This document shows positions 17,980 through 26,725 of a stretch of DNA of 64,000 bases, piece after piece. The stretch covers positions 124,001-188,000 of the forward strand of contig CAYJFB010000002.1 of the NCBI GenBank assembly GCA_964369685.1, read 5' to 3'. The translations under genes were made by a program, and so were the position numbers. The DNA comes from Avidesulfovibrio sp964369685. Its GTDB lineage: Bacteria; Desulfobacterota; Desulfovibrionia; Desulfovibrionales; Desulfovibrionaceae. The notes beneath the pieces are model-generated. The model was not told the DNA's origin, did not search any database, and was given only the letters and a program-made list of their open reading frames with translations. Each line of letters starts with the position of its first letter. The stretch's first letter is position 1.

Positions 17980-19353
17980 ATGTACAAAGTATTTATACCT
18001 AGTATCTTCTTTTTATTATTTATGTTGTTTTCAATGAGTGTTGTACACGCCTATCGACCACATTTTTCAAGTCATATTTTAGGTAAAGGCGAGCCGTCAG
18101 TCTTGATTGTCGGCGGTATCCAAGGCGATGAACCGGGCGGTTTTTCCGCGGCTTCACTGTTGGTGACACACTACACGTTGAGCAAAGGTGCAATCACGGT
18201 TGTTCCCAATCTCAACTTTACAGGCATCATCAAACGCTCGCGCGGCCCCCACGGTGATATGAATCGCAAGTTTGCCACACTAAAAAAAAACGATCCGGAA
18301 TACCAAGCCATACAACGGATTCAAACGCTTATTCGAGACTCGGGAATCAAGCTTGTATTAAATCTGCATGATGGGAGCGGCTTTTACCGACCGCACTATG
18401 TCTCTGCCGAGGCAAACCCAAAACGTTGGGGACAATCAATCATTATTGACAAATCAGGCCTTGAACAAGGCGATAACATTTTACAATCATGCGCAACAGA
18501 AATCGTACAAACTGTGAATCATCGTTTATTGGACGCGAATCACGCCTTTTATCTCAAAAACACGCTCACCGATCGCGGCAACAGTGAAATGGAAAAAAGT
18601 TTGACATGGTTCGCCGTACGCAACAATATTCCTGCCTTTGGCATCGAAGCCAGCAAATCATTTTCTGTCGCCTTACGGACATATTATCACCTTCTGGCTG
18701 TGGAAGCGTTTTTGCAACACATGGATATCGACTTTCAACGACATTTTGTTCTTTCTCCACAAGGTATCACAGCGGCGCTCAAAGACAATGTATCTCTTCA
18801 CTTTGCCGACGGGCGTGTTTTTTTACCTTTGACAGATCTTCGCCCACGCATTCTCGGAACCATACCGCTTCCAAAACGTCCGACAACCTTCACAGCCAAC
18901 AAACCCATTCTTGCCGTTGTCGAAACAGGTGATAATCTTGTTATCCATGACGGCAACAACCGTCTCACTCGTTTTAAACCGGAATGGCACACTGTCGATA
19001 CGTCTATCCAAACGCTGGATGTTGAAATCGACGGCACGCTACGCACCATTTCTTTTGGTGAACGCGTGGACGTTTCCAAAACGTTTTTAGTACAAAAAGC
19101 ATCAGAAATTCGCATCAATGCCATCGGCGCAACAAAAGGTAAAGATGAAAGCAACCTGCTCTTGCGTGCGACAGACTTTAACACCCAATTTTCAATTGAT
19201 CGCAAAGGCACGCTCTATCGTGTTGAAGCATATCGCGGGGCTCACTTTGTCGGGATGTTTTTAGTGCGTTTTACAAACAAACGACAAGACACAGAAAAAA
19301 ACAAGACAGCACAAACAAAACTCGTTGAATTTCCCATCGTCGGCCCATTGTAG
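17980..19353 (+). CDS. Csd4/Pgp1-like D,L-carboxypeptidase (M99 family)
   Basis: 457 residues with a signal peptide (about 1-24, ending SVVHA). M14-fold zinc carboxypeptidase of the kind that trims muropeptide tripeptides to dipeptides and gives helical or curved cell shape in Helicobacter and Campylobacter. The unusual zinc triad of that family is present: Gln48 and Glu51 in GGIQGDEPGG (Gln replaces the usual His) and His130 in LNLHDGSG; the catalytic Glu is near 223 in FGIEAS. The C-terminal 200 residues form the two extra beta domains of Csd4. The start follows AAAAGGTACCGAAC. It is 65 bases downstream of the diguanylate cyclase and may share its transcript. Confidence 0.88.
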   Translation: MYKVFIPSIFFLLFMLFSMSVVHAYRPHFSSHILGKGEPSVLIVGGIQGDEPGGFSAASLLVTHYTLSKGAITVVPNLNFTGIIKRSRGPHGDMNRKFATLKKNDPEYQAIQRIQTLIRDSGIKLVLNLHDGSGFYRPHYVSAEANPKRWGQSIIIDKSGLEQGDNILQSCATEIVQTVNHRLLDANHAFYLKNTLTDRGNSEMEKSLTWFAVRNNIPAFGIEASKSFSVALRTYYHLLAVEAFLQHMDIDFQRHFVLSPQGITAALKDNVSLHFADGRVFLPLTDLRPRILGTIPLPKRPTTFTANKPILAVVETGDNLVIHDGNNRLTRFKPEWHTVDTSIQTLDVEIDGTLRTISFGERVDVSKTFLVQKASEIRINAIGATKGKDESNLLLRATDFNTQFSIDRKGTLYRVEAYRGAHFVGMFLVRFTNKRQDTEKNKTAQTKLVEFPIVGPL

Positions 19354-19418
19354 CACACGCGTGCGTTGATTTTTTTCATCGTTGTCAATCAAAAAAATAA
19401 AACGTGAAGGATACGTTG

Positions 19419-21023
19419 ATGCGTACGTTGTTGATCAATTTGACACGTTTCGGTGACATCTTACAAACACAACCACTCATTCATGATCTCGTTGCAGACG
19501 GTCATGAGGTTTCCATGATTTGTTTGGAAAATTTTGCTGCAACACGAACCCTGTTGCACGGTTTACATGATTGTATCGTACTGCCGGGGAGCGGTTTGTT
19601 GGCAAGTTTAAACACCGATTGGAAAAAGGCATTGCCAATCTTGCACAACTGGAAAACAACGCTCCATATCGCCAAGACACCGACACGCATCATCAATCTC
19701 ACACCCAGCGTATCTGCGCGCTTACTCGGACGTTTTCTTGCCGATAAAGAACCACTCTTTGGTTTCGGACTTGATTGTCACGGTTTTGGACATAACGATC
19801 GTCTTTGGACATCCTTTTTTGAAGTCGCCTCATTGCACCGTGGCAACAGCCCATTCAACATTGTCGATTTATTTCGCCGTGTATGCGGCTATGGTCAAAC
19901 ATCGCCGCAAAACGCCCTCAAAAAGCCTGAAAAACAACTTTGTGAGACCATGCAACAACGCCTTCAAACAATGCACAATGGTGTAACTCCGCAAGGTTAT
20001 GTGGCATTTCAACTCGGCGCGAGTGCCGTAAAACGACAATGGCCTGTAAAACATTTTGTCACACTCGGCAACGCAATCTATGCACACTGCGGTTTGATGC
20101 CATTATTACTCGGTACAAAACAAGAACAACACCTTGCTGAACAGTATGCCGCCCTTGGCGGCATACACGTAAACCTCATTGGACAAACTTCACTCCAAGA
20201 ACTCGCCGCCACCCTCACCCTCACACGCCTTCTTATAAGCAATGATACAGGCACCATGCACCTTGCTGCCGGTTTAAGCGTGCCTATTTTGGCACTTTTT
20301 TTGGCAACCGCACAAGCTTGGGACACGGGGCCCTATCTGGAAAACTGTTGTTGCATAGAACCCAACAACGATTGCCACCCCTGCGCCTTTGGCACACCGT
20401 GTTCCCGTTTCGTAGAAGACGGCTCTTGCGGTCAGTTGGTTCCGGCAGAAGACATCAAAAATCTTGCGTTGCACTATCTCCATACAGGAACATGGCTGAA
20501 TAAAACCAACAACACCCTCCGAATCTGGAAAACCCAATACCAAACAACACCAACCGGCACATGGATGCAACTACAATCCCTCAGCGAACATGAAGACACA
20601 CCGCGTACAAGTTGGTTACGACTTCAACAACACTTTTTTTGTCAGTTTCTTGACAACTATGAAAGCAAAAATTCCAATAGTTCTCTCAAAAACACAGCCC
20701 CTCAGGGCATGAATGATCCGCACGCCGGCCTTTCAAACGAAATGCGCAACACACTACAAACCATTCTGCAACAAGCCGATACGGGACTCAGTGCAATCTT
20801 ACTCTACGGCAACAAACTCTTGCAAGGACAACACACCGCAGCACCTCGACTTTTAGCCGCGGTCAGTGCCTTAACCGACACCTTTGAACAATCCACACAC
20901 ACAACAACCATCAGCCGCCTTTGGCAGGTTGCATCCCAAGAACGGGGTAACAACCTGAATGCCGTTTTGGAACTTGCCTCGGCATTACAAAAGAACTTGC
21001 AAATCGTGCGTAAAACACTATAA
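19419..21023 (+). CDS. Glycosyltransferase family 9 (heptosyltransferase-like) with C-terminal extension
   Basis: 534 residues. The N-terminal part (to about 350) is a GT9 enzyme: MRTLLINLTRFGDILQTQPLI, VAFQLGASAVKRQWPVKHFVTLG and LLISNDTGTMHLAAGLSVPILALF are the heptosyltransferase motifs, and a Cys-rich loop (CCIEPNNDCHPCAFGTPCS) follows. The last 180 residues are an extra helical region (ending LQQADTGLSAILLYGNKLLQG...) that ordinary WaaC/WaaF lack. The start follows GTGAAGGAT. The two small proteins downstream look flagellum- or surface-linked, so the acceptor could be LPS core or a protein; this is not decidable from sequence. Confidence 0.85.
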   Translation: MRTLLINLTRFGDILQTQPLIHDLVADGHEVSMICLENFAATRTLLHGLHDCIVLPGSGLLASLNTDWKKALPILHNWKTTLHIAKTPTRIINLTPSVSARLLGRFLADKEPLFGFGLDCHGFGHNDRLWTSFFEVASLHRGNSPFNIVDLFRRVCGYGQTSPQNALKKPEKQLCETMQQRLQTMHNGVTPQGYVAFQLGASAVKRQWPVKHFVTLGNAIYAHCGLMPLLLGTKQEQHLAEQYAALGGIHVNLIGQTSLQELAATLTLTRLLISNDTGTMHLAAGLSVPILALFLATAQAWDTGPYLENCCCIEPNNDCHPCAFGTPCSRFVEDGSCGQLVPAEDIKNLALHYLHTGTWLNKTNNTLRIWKTQYQTTPTGTWMQLQSLSEHEDTPRTSWLRLQQHFFCQFLDNYESKNSNSSLKNTAPQGMNDPHAGLSNEMRNTLQTILQQADTGLSAILLYGNKLLQGQHTAAPRLLAAVSALTDTFEQSTHTTTISRLWQVASQERGNNLNAVLELASALQKNLQIVRKTL

Positions 21024-21136
21024 AAGGCATATGTTTTGCATAAAAATTCTTTCCGCTTGCTATAGGCAATTTTTTCCACACCACAACATCGCTGCATGTT
21101 TTTATAGACGTGCCGCTCTAGTCAGGGAGTCAAACC

Positions 21137-21733
21137 ATGCTTACTATTGATGGAAACACAGTCTCTGTGCGTCTTGAAGATTTTGCCAACCTCGAAGAAG
21201 TCCTCGTCTTTATCTCCGCCCGTGATGAGCTGAAAGATCGTGTGATTACTGATGTTATTGTTGACGGCGAAACATTTTCCGAACTCTATCCACACCATTC
21301 CGAAGACATTACCATCGCTGAATTCAATACCCTTGAAATACACTCCCTCCCTTTTCAAGAATTGGCTATAGCCATGACCCAAGAATTATTCAAAGTGATC
21401 GATTTGTTACTCGTAAGCAGTAAGAACATTGCTCAACAATTCCGTCAAGCCGACGACGAAGAAGCCTTAGATTTGTTACATGACATGCTCAGTGTTGCGC
21501 AAAATTTCTTGGATATGCTGAATAAACTGCGTCAACAGTTCAATTTGGAAAACAATGAACACTTCAATGAAAACATGCAGCGTTTTTCCGAATTGCTGTC
21601 AGAAATGAGCGAAGAACTACAAAATAATGACTGGATTTTGCTCGCCGACCTTTTGGAATATGAGTTGAAACCCATTTGTGAAGCATGGCGTGTCACCATT
21701 CAAGAACTCTTGAATCATATTCAACCGGCATAA
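21137..21733 (+). CDS. Acidic helical protein of unknown function
   Basis: 198 residues, not recognised. There is a short beta-rich N-terminal part (MLTIDGNTVSVRLEDF... VIVDGETFSELYP), then about 120 residues of amphipathic helix rich in Glu, Gln and Leu (AQNFLDMLNKLRQQFNLENNEHFNENMQRFSELLSEMSEEL) with helical-bundle character. No signal peptide or membrane span. The size, acidity and position ahead of a second small helical protein fit a chaperone or adaptor, possibly flagellar, but no motif proves it. The start follows GGGAGTCAAACC. Confidence 0.75.
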   Translation: MLTIDGNTVSVRLEDFANLEEVLVFISARDELKDRVITDVIVDGETFSELYPHHSEDITIAEFNTLEIHSLPFQELAIAMTQELFKVIDLLLVSSKNIAQQFRQADDEEALDLLHDMLSVAQNFLDMLNKLRQQFNLENNEHFNENMQRFSELLSEMSEELQNNDWILLADLLEYELKPICEAWRVTIQELLNHIQPA

Positions 21734-21769
21734 AAGCAGTTGTGACAACTTTGTTGCCAAAAACAATTC

Positions 21770-21809
21770 TTGCCAACAATATTGCTATCAGCAACAATAT
21801 TGTTGGCAA
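21770..21809 (+). repeat. Perfect 15-bp-arm hairpin between two small genes
   Basis: Arms TTGCCAACAATATTG (21770-21784) and its exact complement (21795-21809) around a 10-base loop. It starts 37 bases after the upstream stop and ends 94 bases before the next start. No U-tract follows, so a stability, processing or operator role is as likely as termination. Confidence 0.7.
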
Positions 21810-21902
21810 TGATATAAAGAATATTTATAAGAAGTAAAACATATCGTGTGGTTATTTTTATCTTATAATCATTTTTATATATGAGCCCCATAAGGATAAA
21901 CC

Positions 21903-22238
21903 ATGTCAGCGCAAGAAAAAAGCAGTCTATTTTTGCTTGAGCAAGCCACAGAACTTGGCCACAAAGAGTTTGTGGCTTTGTATCACGGCAATCTTGATAA
22001 TGCGGAAACACTCTTTGCTCAACGGAACGACCTGATTCATAAAGCACTGGCTCTGGGAGACCAAGGAAACCCCACAGAGTATCGCGCAGCACTGCAAAAA
22101 GCATCAAGTATCCACGCTAAATTACTGAACAAAGCAAAAGAAGAACGCGGCATACTTCTTAAATCACTCAACAGAACCAAAGCTGAACAAAAACGCCTCA
22201 AGGCCTATCATAAAGCTGTACAACACGCATTTTTTTAA
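21903..22238 (+). CDS. Small helical protein, FlgN/FliT-like in character
   Basis: 111 residues, all predicted helix, basic C-terminus (RTKAEQKRLKAYHKAVQHAFF). Size and helical two-strand pattern resemble flagellar export chaperones of the FlgN/FliT type, which Desulfovibrio encodes in similar settings, but no diagnostic motif is visible, so the name is only a suggestion. The start follows AAGGATAAACC. It is followed by a 449-base gene-less leader. Confidence 0.6.
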   Translation: MSAQEKSSLFLLEQATELGHKEFVALYHGNLDNAETLFAQRNDLIHKALALGDQGNPTEYRAALQKASSIHAKLLNKAKEERGILLKSLNRTKAEQKRLKAYHKAVQHAFF

Positions 22239-22687
22239 ATCTTGTTCTTTCCGTAACATCATAAAACACCATTCTGGCACACTCATTGCATATATTGTCA
22301 CAGTGTTTACACAGTGCACTTGTGAAATGTAAAAGAGGCCAAACCTCATGTTATTTTATTCTTGCCAAATCTGTTGGGTGTTTTCATACAATGTTTTGGC
22401 AAGCATGTTCTCTGAAGAGATAAAAAGAACTTGACGAGAGGATACAGATTGTCTTATATTATAGACATTCATATTCTATAAAAAACAAAAATAATTTAAG
22501 AGGAGAAATCGTATCTTATCTCTTCCATGGTATTTGTATTGAGAAATGAACAAAAGACACAGCGAATTCCAAAAAATGTATAGTTTGCTCTCTGTCTATA
22601 ACGTCTTGATCTCAGTCAGATCTTTCAGATACACTGAGTGTAACTTTTAACTATAGAAAACGCTCCCCGCGTAATGAAGGAAGGCTT
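22239..22687 (+). other. Long structured leader of the type I secretion operon
   Basis: 449 bases with no long gene. Besides the sigma-54 promoter it holds a direct repeat CACAGTG-TTTA-CACAGTG just downstream, a GAGG-CCAAA-CCTC hairpin at about 22335-22347, a 9-bp inverted repeat CTTGCCAAA...TTTGGCAAG within about 22363-22408, and a possible 25-codon frame starting at about 22348 (MLFYSCQICW...) that follows the GAGG hairpin. Any of these could control tolC-ABC-HlyD expression or belong to a small RNA. Confidence 0.5.
22275..22290 (+). promoter_or_regulatory. Sigma-54 promoter upstream of the type I secretion operon
   Basis: TGGCAC-ACTCA-TTGCA matches the sigma-54 -24/-12 consensus, with GG and GC 12 bases apart. 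The start point would be near 22302, giving a leader of about 385 bases before the TolC gene. It points toward the secretion operon. Confidence 0.7.
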
Positions 22688-24241
22688 ATGTTTAAACGCC
22701 TCATTACTCCGATGACTTTGTGTTCACTGGCACTGGTTGGATGCATGAATACGGCACAACAAGAAAACATGAATCCTACTACCGATTCCACAACAACAAC
22801 TGAGAACATGCCTGTTACGGACGTTCAAGAAATGGTTGTCGAATCTGAAAGCATGCTGAATACCCCCGTCGAAGTCGCAACAGACGTTTTTTCAGAAGAC
22901 ATGCCTAATGAACTGCTTGCTTTACAGCCTGTTTCTTTACAAGAAACGATCAGACGTACCCTTGATTATCACCAAGGGTTAAAAATTCTGAAAGAGAACC
23001 TCACCGTTGTGCGCGATGAATTGCGTAGTGCAAAAGCAGGCTGGGGACCGCGTGTGGATGTGGCCGGTAGCGTTGGCTATACGTCATTGAGTGATACAAC
23101 AACACGTGGACTCGGTGCAGACAAAGGTTTTGAAGTCGATGACAGCATCAGTTTGACCATCACTCAACCCCTTTGGGACGGCTTCGCAACGCGTAGTCGA
23201 GTACGTATGGGTGAGGCCACTGTCGATTCTGTTGTCAGTCGTGTGTTTGACAACGCCACAACATTTGCTCTTGATGGTATCATCGCGCATGCCGATGTGT
23301 TACGCCAACGCAAAATCGTTGAATTGGCAACAGCCAACGTCTTACAACACGAAGAAATCTTGGCTTCTCAAGCAGAGCGTGTCGCACTTGGAGCAAGCAC
23401 GACCGCTGATGAAACCCAAACTCAAGGTCGTTTGGTTACAGCAAGAGCAACACTTGCAACGTCTGAATCTGCCTTACGCGAAGCCGAAAACTCGTATTAC
23501 CGTCTTACAGGAACCCATGCCCCAAAAGTTCTTGACGAATTGCCCATGCCTGCAGGCATGTATACACTTCTTGATGAAATTCAACATGAAGCAGTAAAAA
23601 ACAATCCTAAAATCCAAGCATACAAACATGATATTGCGATTCTTCTTGGTGAAAAAGAATTGGCAGAATCAGCCTATCATCCGCAAGTGAATCTTGAAGC
23701 GGGTCCAAGCCACACCAACCGTCACGGCCCTGGCAATCAATGGACTCGTGAATGGGGCGCCAATATCGTCATGAATTGGAACTTGTTCAGTAGCGGTGCA
23801 GACGATGCAACAGTGAGTGCCGCATTGGGACGGGTGCGTGAATCTCGTTCAACCTTATTGAATCTCATGGACGAATTACGTATGGAAATTAGCGACACTT
23901 GGACACGGTATACCGTTGCCCAACGTGTGCGTGACCTTAACGAACAAGCGGTGATGTTCAACACGGCCACACGTGACGCCTATTTGGAACAATTCATTCT
24001 TGGTCAACGCAGTCTGCTTGATGTGTTGGATGCCGAAAACGAATTATTCAACTCGTCAACCGAACTTGAAACGGCTTTGAGTAACGTTGTTGTCGGTGCG
24101 TATCGTCTGGAAGCCCTGACAGGCAATATGCTTCCCAATATGGGTATTGCTGCAGACAGCTTCACACAAGAAGTGGATCAAGAAAAACGCTTTAAAACAA
24201 TCGTTGATGATCGATTCCATCCCCATGAAAATCTTTGGTAA
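22688..24241 (+). CDS. TolC-family outer-membrane channel of type I secretion
   Basis: 517 residues. Signal sequence of lipoprotein type (LALVGC, cleavage before Cys19), then a Thr/Glu-rich linker to about 80, then the TolC domain with the usual repeated halves: IRRTLDYHQGLKILKENLTVVRDELRSAKAGWGPRVDV and GEKELAESAYHPQVNLEAG, each followed by a beta segment (LTITQPLWDGF; VMNWNLFSSG). LDVLDAENELFNS near the C-terminus is conserved in the family. It is the outer-membrane partner for the ABC and HlyD genes downstream. The ATG follows GAAGGAAGGCTT. Confidence 0.9.
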   Translation: MFKRLITPMTLCSLALVGCMNTAQQENMNPTTDSTTTTENMPVTDVQEMVVESESMLNTPVEVATDVFSEDMPNELLALQPVSLQETIRRTLDYHQGLKILKENLTVVRDELRSAKAGWGPRVDVAGSVGYTSLSDTTTRGLGADKGFEVDDSISLTITQPLWDGFATRSRVRMGEATVDSVVSRVFDNATTFALDGIIAHADVLRQRKIVELATANVLQHEEILASQAERVALGASTTADETQTQGRLVTARATLATSESALREAENSYYRLTGTHAPKVLDELPMPAGMYTLLDEIQHEAVKNNPKIQAYKHDIAILLGEKELAESAYHPQVNLEAGPSHTNRHGPGNQWTREWGANIVMNWNLFSSGADDATVSAALGRVRESRSTLLNLMDELRMEISDTWTRYTVAQRVRDLNEQAVMFNTATRDAYLEQFILGQRSLLDVLDAENELFNSSTELETALSNVVVGAYRLEALTGNMLPNMGIAADSFTQEVDQEKRFKTIVDDRFHPHENLW

Positions 24242-24307
24242 AAAGGTTATCAAAAATTTTCATTCAAAGAATCCTTCCAATAGATCCGTTTTTTGGATAT
24301 AGTTTTT

Positions 24308-24340
24308 GCAGGCTGTATAACAGAGGGTTATATAGCCTGC
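24308..24340 (+). repeat. Strong hairpin between tolC and the ABC exporter gene
   Basis: Arms GCAGGCTGTATAAC (24308-24321) and 24327-24340 pair over 14 positions with one G-U around the loop AGAGG. It is followed by TTCTGCAGG, not a U-tract. It may stabilise or partly attenuate the mRNA between the outer-membrane and inner-membrane parts of the exporter. Confidence 0.65.
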
Positions 24341-24495
24341 TTCTGCAGGCAAAGACAAAAACACATAACAGAATAAAAAATAAAAAAACCATGACAGAAA
24401 TACATTCTGTCTGAATTTTTTATTGATAGATTCTGTTCTACTATTCAATTTGCCTCAAACTCACTTCCCCTACTGTTATAACAGGGGGCAACTGT

Positions 24496-26706
24496 GTGGG
24501 TGAAAACATGGCCGATTTACCAAGCTTTGTGAAAGACAGTGAAGGGGCTGCCCCTAAACCCGTCGATACCATGATGGATCTTCCTCCTTCTAAGGTTGAT
24601 TATATCCCCCCACTTGTACACAGTGTGCTTTTTTTATTGCGTTTACGTGGGAAAGTGATGTCGGCAGCCTCATTTATGGCCGGTCTTACGGGTGGTGACG
24701 CGTCACCCGGTTCGTGTCTTTTGGCGGCGCGGCAAGCCGGACTCGATGCCAGAATCAGTTATCGCAAATCGATTCGTGACATTCCAAAACCGACATTTCC
24801 GTGTGTGTTGTTGCTCAACAATAACCGTTCTTGTGTATTGAGTGCCATTGATAATGAACTTGCGACGGTGTTTTTCCCGGAAACCGCCGAAGCACCACAA
24901 ACTGTACACCTTGTAGATCTTGAAGACGATTATTCGGGATACACGCTTTTTGGAACACTGGAGTCACGTCTCGACCAACGCGCGGCTTCCATTTCGTTGG
25001 TTAAAAGCAAACGTTGGTTTTGGGATGTGTTGGTTTATTACATGCCTATTTACAAGCATGTGGCTTTAGCGAGCATTGTCACCAACATTATCGGTGCGCT
25101 TACGCCACTTTTTGTGATGAATGTGTATGACCGCGTGGTGCCAAACAACGCTATTACGACACTTTGGGTTTTGGCAATCGGGGTGTTATTGGCGTATTTT
25201 TTTGATTTTTTGTTACGCAATCTACGCAGCCATTTTGTTGACGTTGCGGGACGAAACGCCGACGTGGTTCTTTCGAGTCGTCTTTTGCGAAAAGTCTTGA
25301 CCATGCGTTTTGATTCTAAACCCGATTCAACGGGAGCCTTGGTCAACAACATCCGTGAATTTGAATCCTTACGCGAATTTTTTGGTTCTTCGACGTTATT
25401 GGCGTTTATTGATTTGCCATTTTTGGCGATTTTTTTGCTATTAATTAGTTATATTGCAGGACCACTGGTCTTTTTGCCTTTAGCGGCGATTCCTATTTTG
25501 ATTATTTCCGGGTTGTTTATCCAAGCGCCGACAAAGCGTTCTGCCGAACACAGCTACAAGCAAAACATGCAAAAAAACGCATTGCTTGTTGAGATTGTCA
25601 ACGGCCTTGAAACGGTACGCACGTCTATGGCTGAAAGCCAACTGTTACGGCAATGGGAAGAATTATCAGAGCTTTCGGCTTCTGCGGGCACGGAATCACG
25701 AAAATACAAAAATCTTGCAGTGACGGTTTCAACGCTCATCACACAACTGGTGACTGTGAGCATGGTGGTTTGGGGCGTTTTTTTGATTGCCGACGGCACA
25801 TTGACCATGGGTGGACTCATCGGTTGTAACATTCTTGTAGGACGAACGATGGCGCCTTTGATGCAGATAGCCACGTTGCTTACACGTTTACAAAGTTCGC
25901 GTATGGCTTTGCAAGCCTTGGATTTGCTCATGAATTTGCCCTCGGAAGGACAACACAACAACGATAACGTGGACTTTGGTTATCTTGAGCCTTCTTTTGA
26001 ACTTGATGGACTCACGTTTGGTTATCCCGGATCTGAGCGTTTGGCATTACAAAATGTGTCACTGTCTATTGCACCGGGAGAGCGTGTTTGTATTGTCGGG
26101 CGAATGGGTGCGGGGAAATCGGTTTTGGGCAAACTTTTGATGGGATTATTCCAACCACGCGAGGGTGCGGTAAAGTTTGGAGGGGTAGATATCCGCCAAA
26201 TGTCTGAGGTTGATTTGCGCAACCGCATTGGTTATTTGCCCCAAGACGTCGTACTCTTTTATGGATCTATCCGTGACAACATTGCCTTAAGCAATCCGTC
26301 CATGAATGATCAATTGGTTTTGCGTGCGGCAACGATTGCCGGTGTCACGAATTTTATTCGTTCTTCTGCTGCGGGTTTTGGGGCACAGGTTGGTGAACGT
26401 GGGATGTCGCTTTCCGGCGGTCAACGTCAAGCGGTAGCTTTGGCACGATCCCTTGTCAATGACCCGGACGTGCTTATCTTGGATGAACCAACGAGTAATA
26501 TGGACAACGCCTCAGAACGTGCCATTATTAAGCGTTTGGCTTCGGTCATAGAAGGAAAAACTGTCATTATTATCACGCACCGCATGAGTTTACTTGACTT
26601 GGCAGATCGATTGATTGTCATTGACGGCGGACGTGTGATCGACGACGGTCCCAAGCAAGAGGTGTTGCAACGTCTTCGCGGCACCCCTGCATCTCGCAAA
26701 AAGTAG
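24496..26706 (+). CDS. Type I secretion ABC transporter (permease/ATPase, LapB/HlyB type)
   Basis: 736 residues. The N-terminal C39-like domain (about 35-165) lacks the catalytic Cys of true C39 peptidases, as in LapB/HlyB-type exporters of RTX adhesins. It is followed by a six-helix ABC membrane domain (about 175-470) and an ATPase domain with Walker A GRMGAGKSVLG, Q-loop YLPQDV, signature LSGGQRQ, Walker B VLILDEPTSNMD and switch His in ITHRMS. The start is uncertain: GTG 24496 (behind AGGGGG) or ATG 24508 (behind GGTGA). It lies 20 bases before the HlyD gene and is its partner. Confidence 0.93.
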   Translation: MGENMADLPSFVKDSEGAAPKPVDTMMDLPPSKVDYIPPLVHSVLFLLRLRGKVMSAASFMAGLTGGDASPGSCLLAARQAGLDARISYRKSIRDIPKPTFPCVLLLNNNRSCVLSAIDNELATVFFPETAEAPQTVHLVDLEDDYSGYTLFGTLESRLDQRAASISLVKSKRWFWDVLVYYMPIYKHVALASIVTNIIGALTPLFVMNVYDRVVPNNAITTLWVLAIGVLLAYFFDFLLRNLRSHFVDVAGRNADVVLSSRLLRKVLTMRFDSKPDSTGALVNNIREFESLREFFGSSTLLAFIDLPFLAIFLLLISYIAGPLVFLPLAAIPILIISGLFIQAPTKRSAEHSYKQNMQKNALLVEIVNGLETVRTSMAESQLLRQWEELSELSASAGTESRKYKNLAVTVSTLITQLVTVSMVVWGVFLIADGTLTMGGLIGCNILVGRTMAPLMQIATLLTRLQSSRMALQALDLLMNLPSEGQHNNDNVDFGYLEPSFELDGLTFGYPGSERLALQNVSLSIAPGERVCIVGRMGAGKSVLGKLLMGLFQPREGAVKFGGVDIRQMSEVDLRNRIGYLPQDVVLFYGSIRDNIALSNPSMNDQLVLRAATIAGVTNFIRSSAAGFGAQVGERGMSLSGGQRQAVALARSLVNDPDVLILDEPTSNMDNASERAIIKRLASVIEGKTVIIITHRMSLLDLADRLIVIDGGRVIDDGPKQEVLQRLRGTPASRKK

Positions 26707-26725
26707 GATCGTGAAGGAGAATAAT

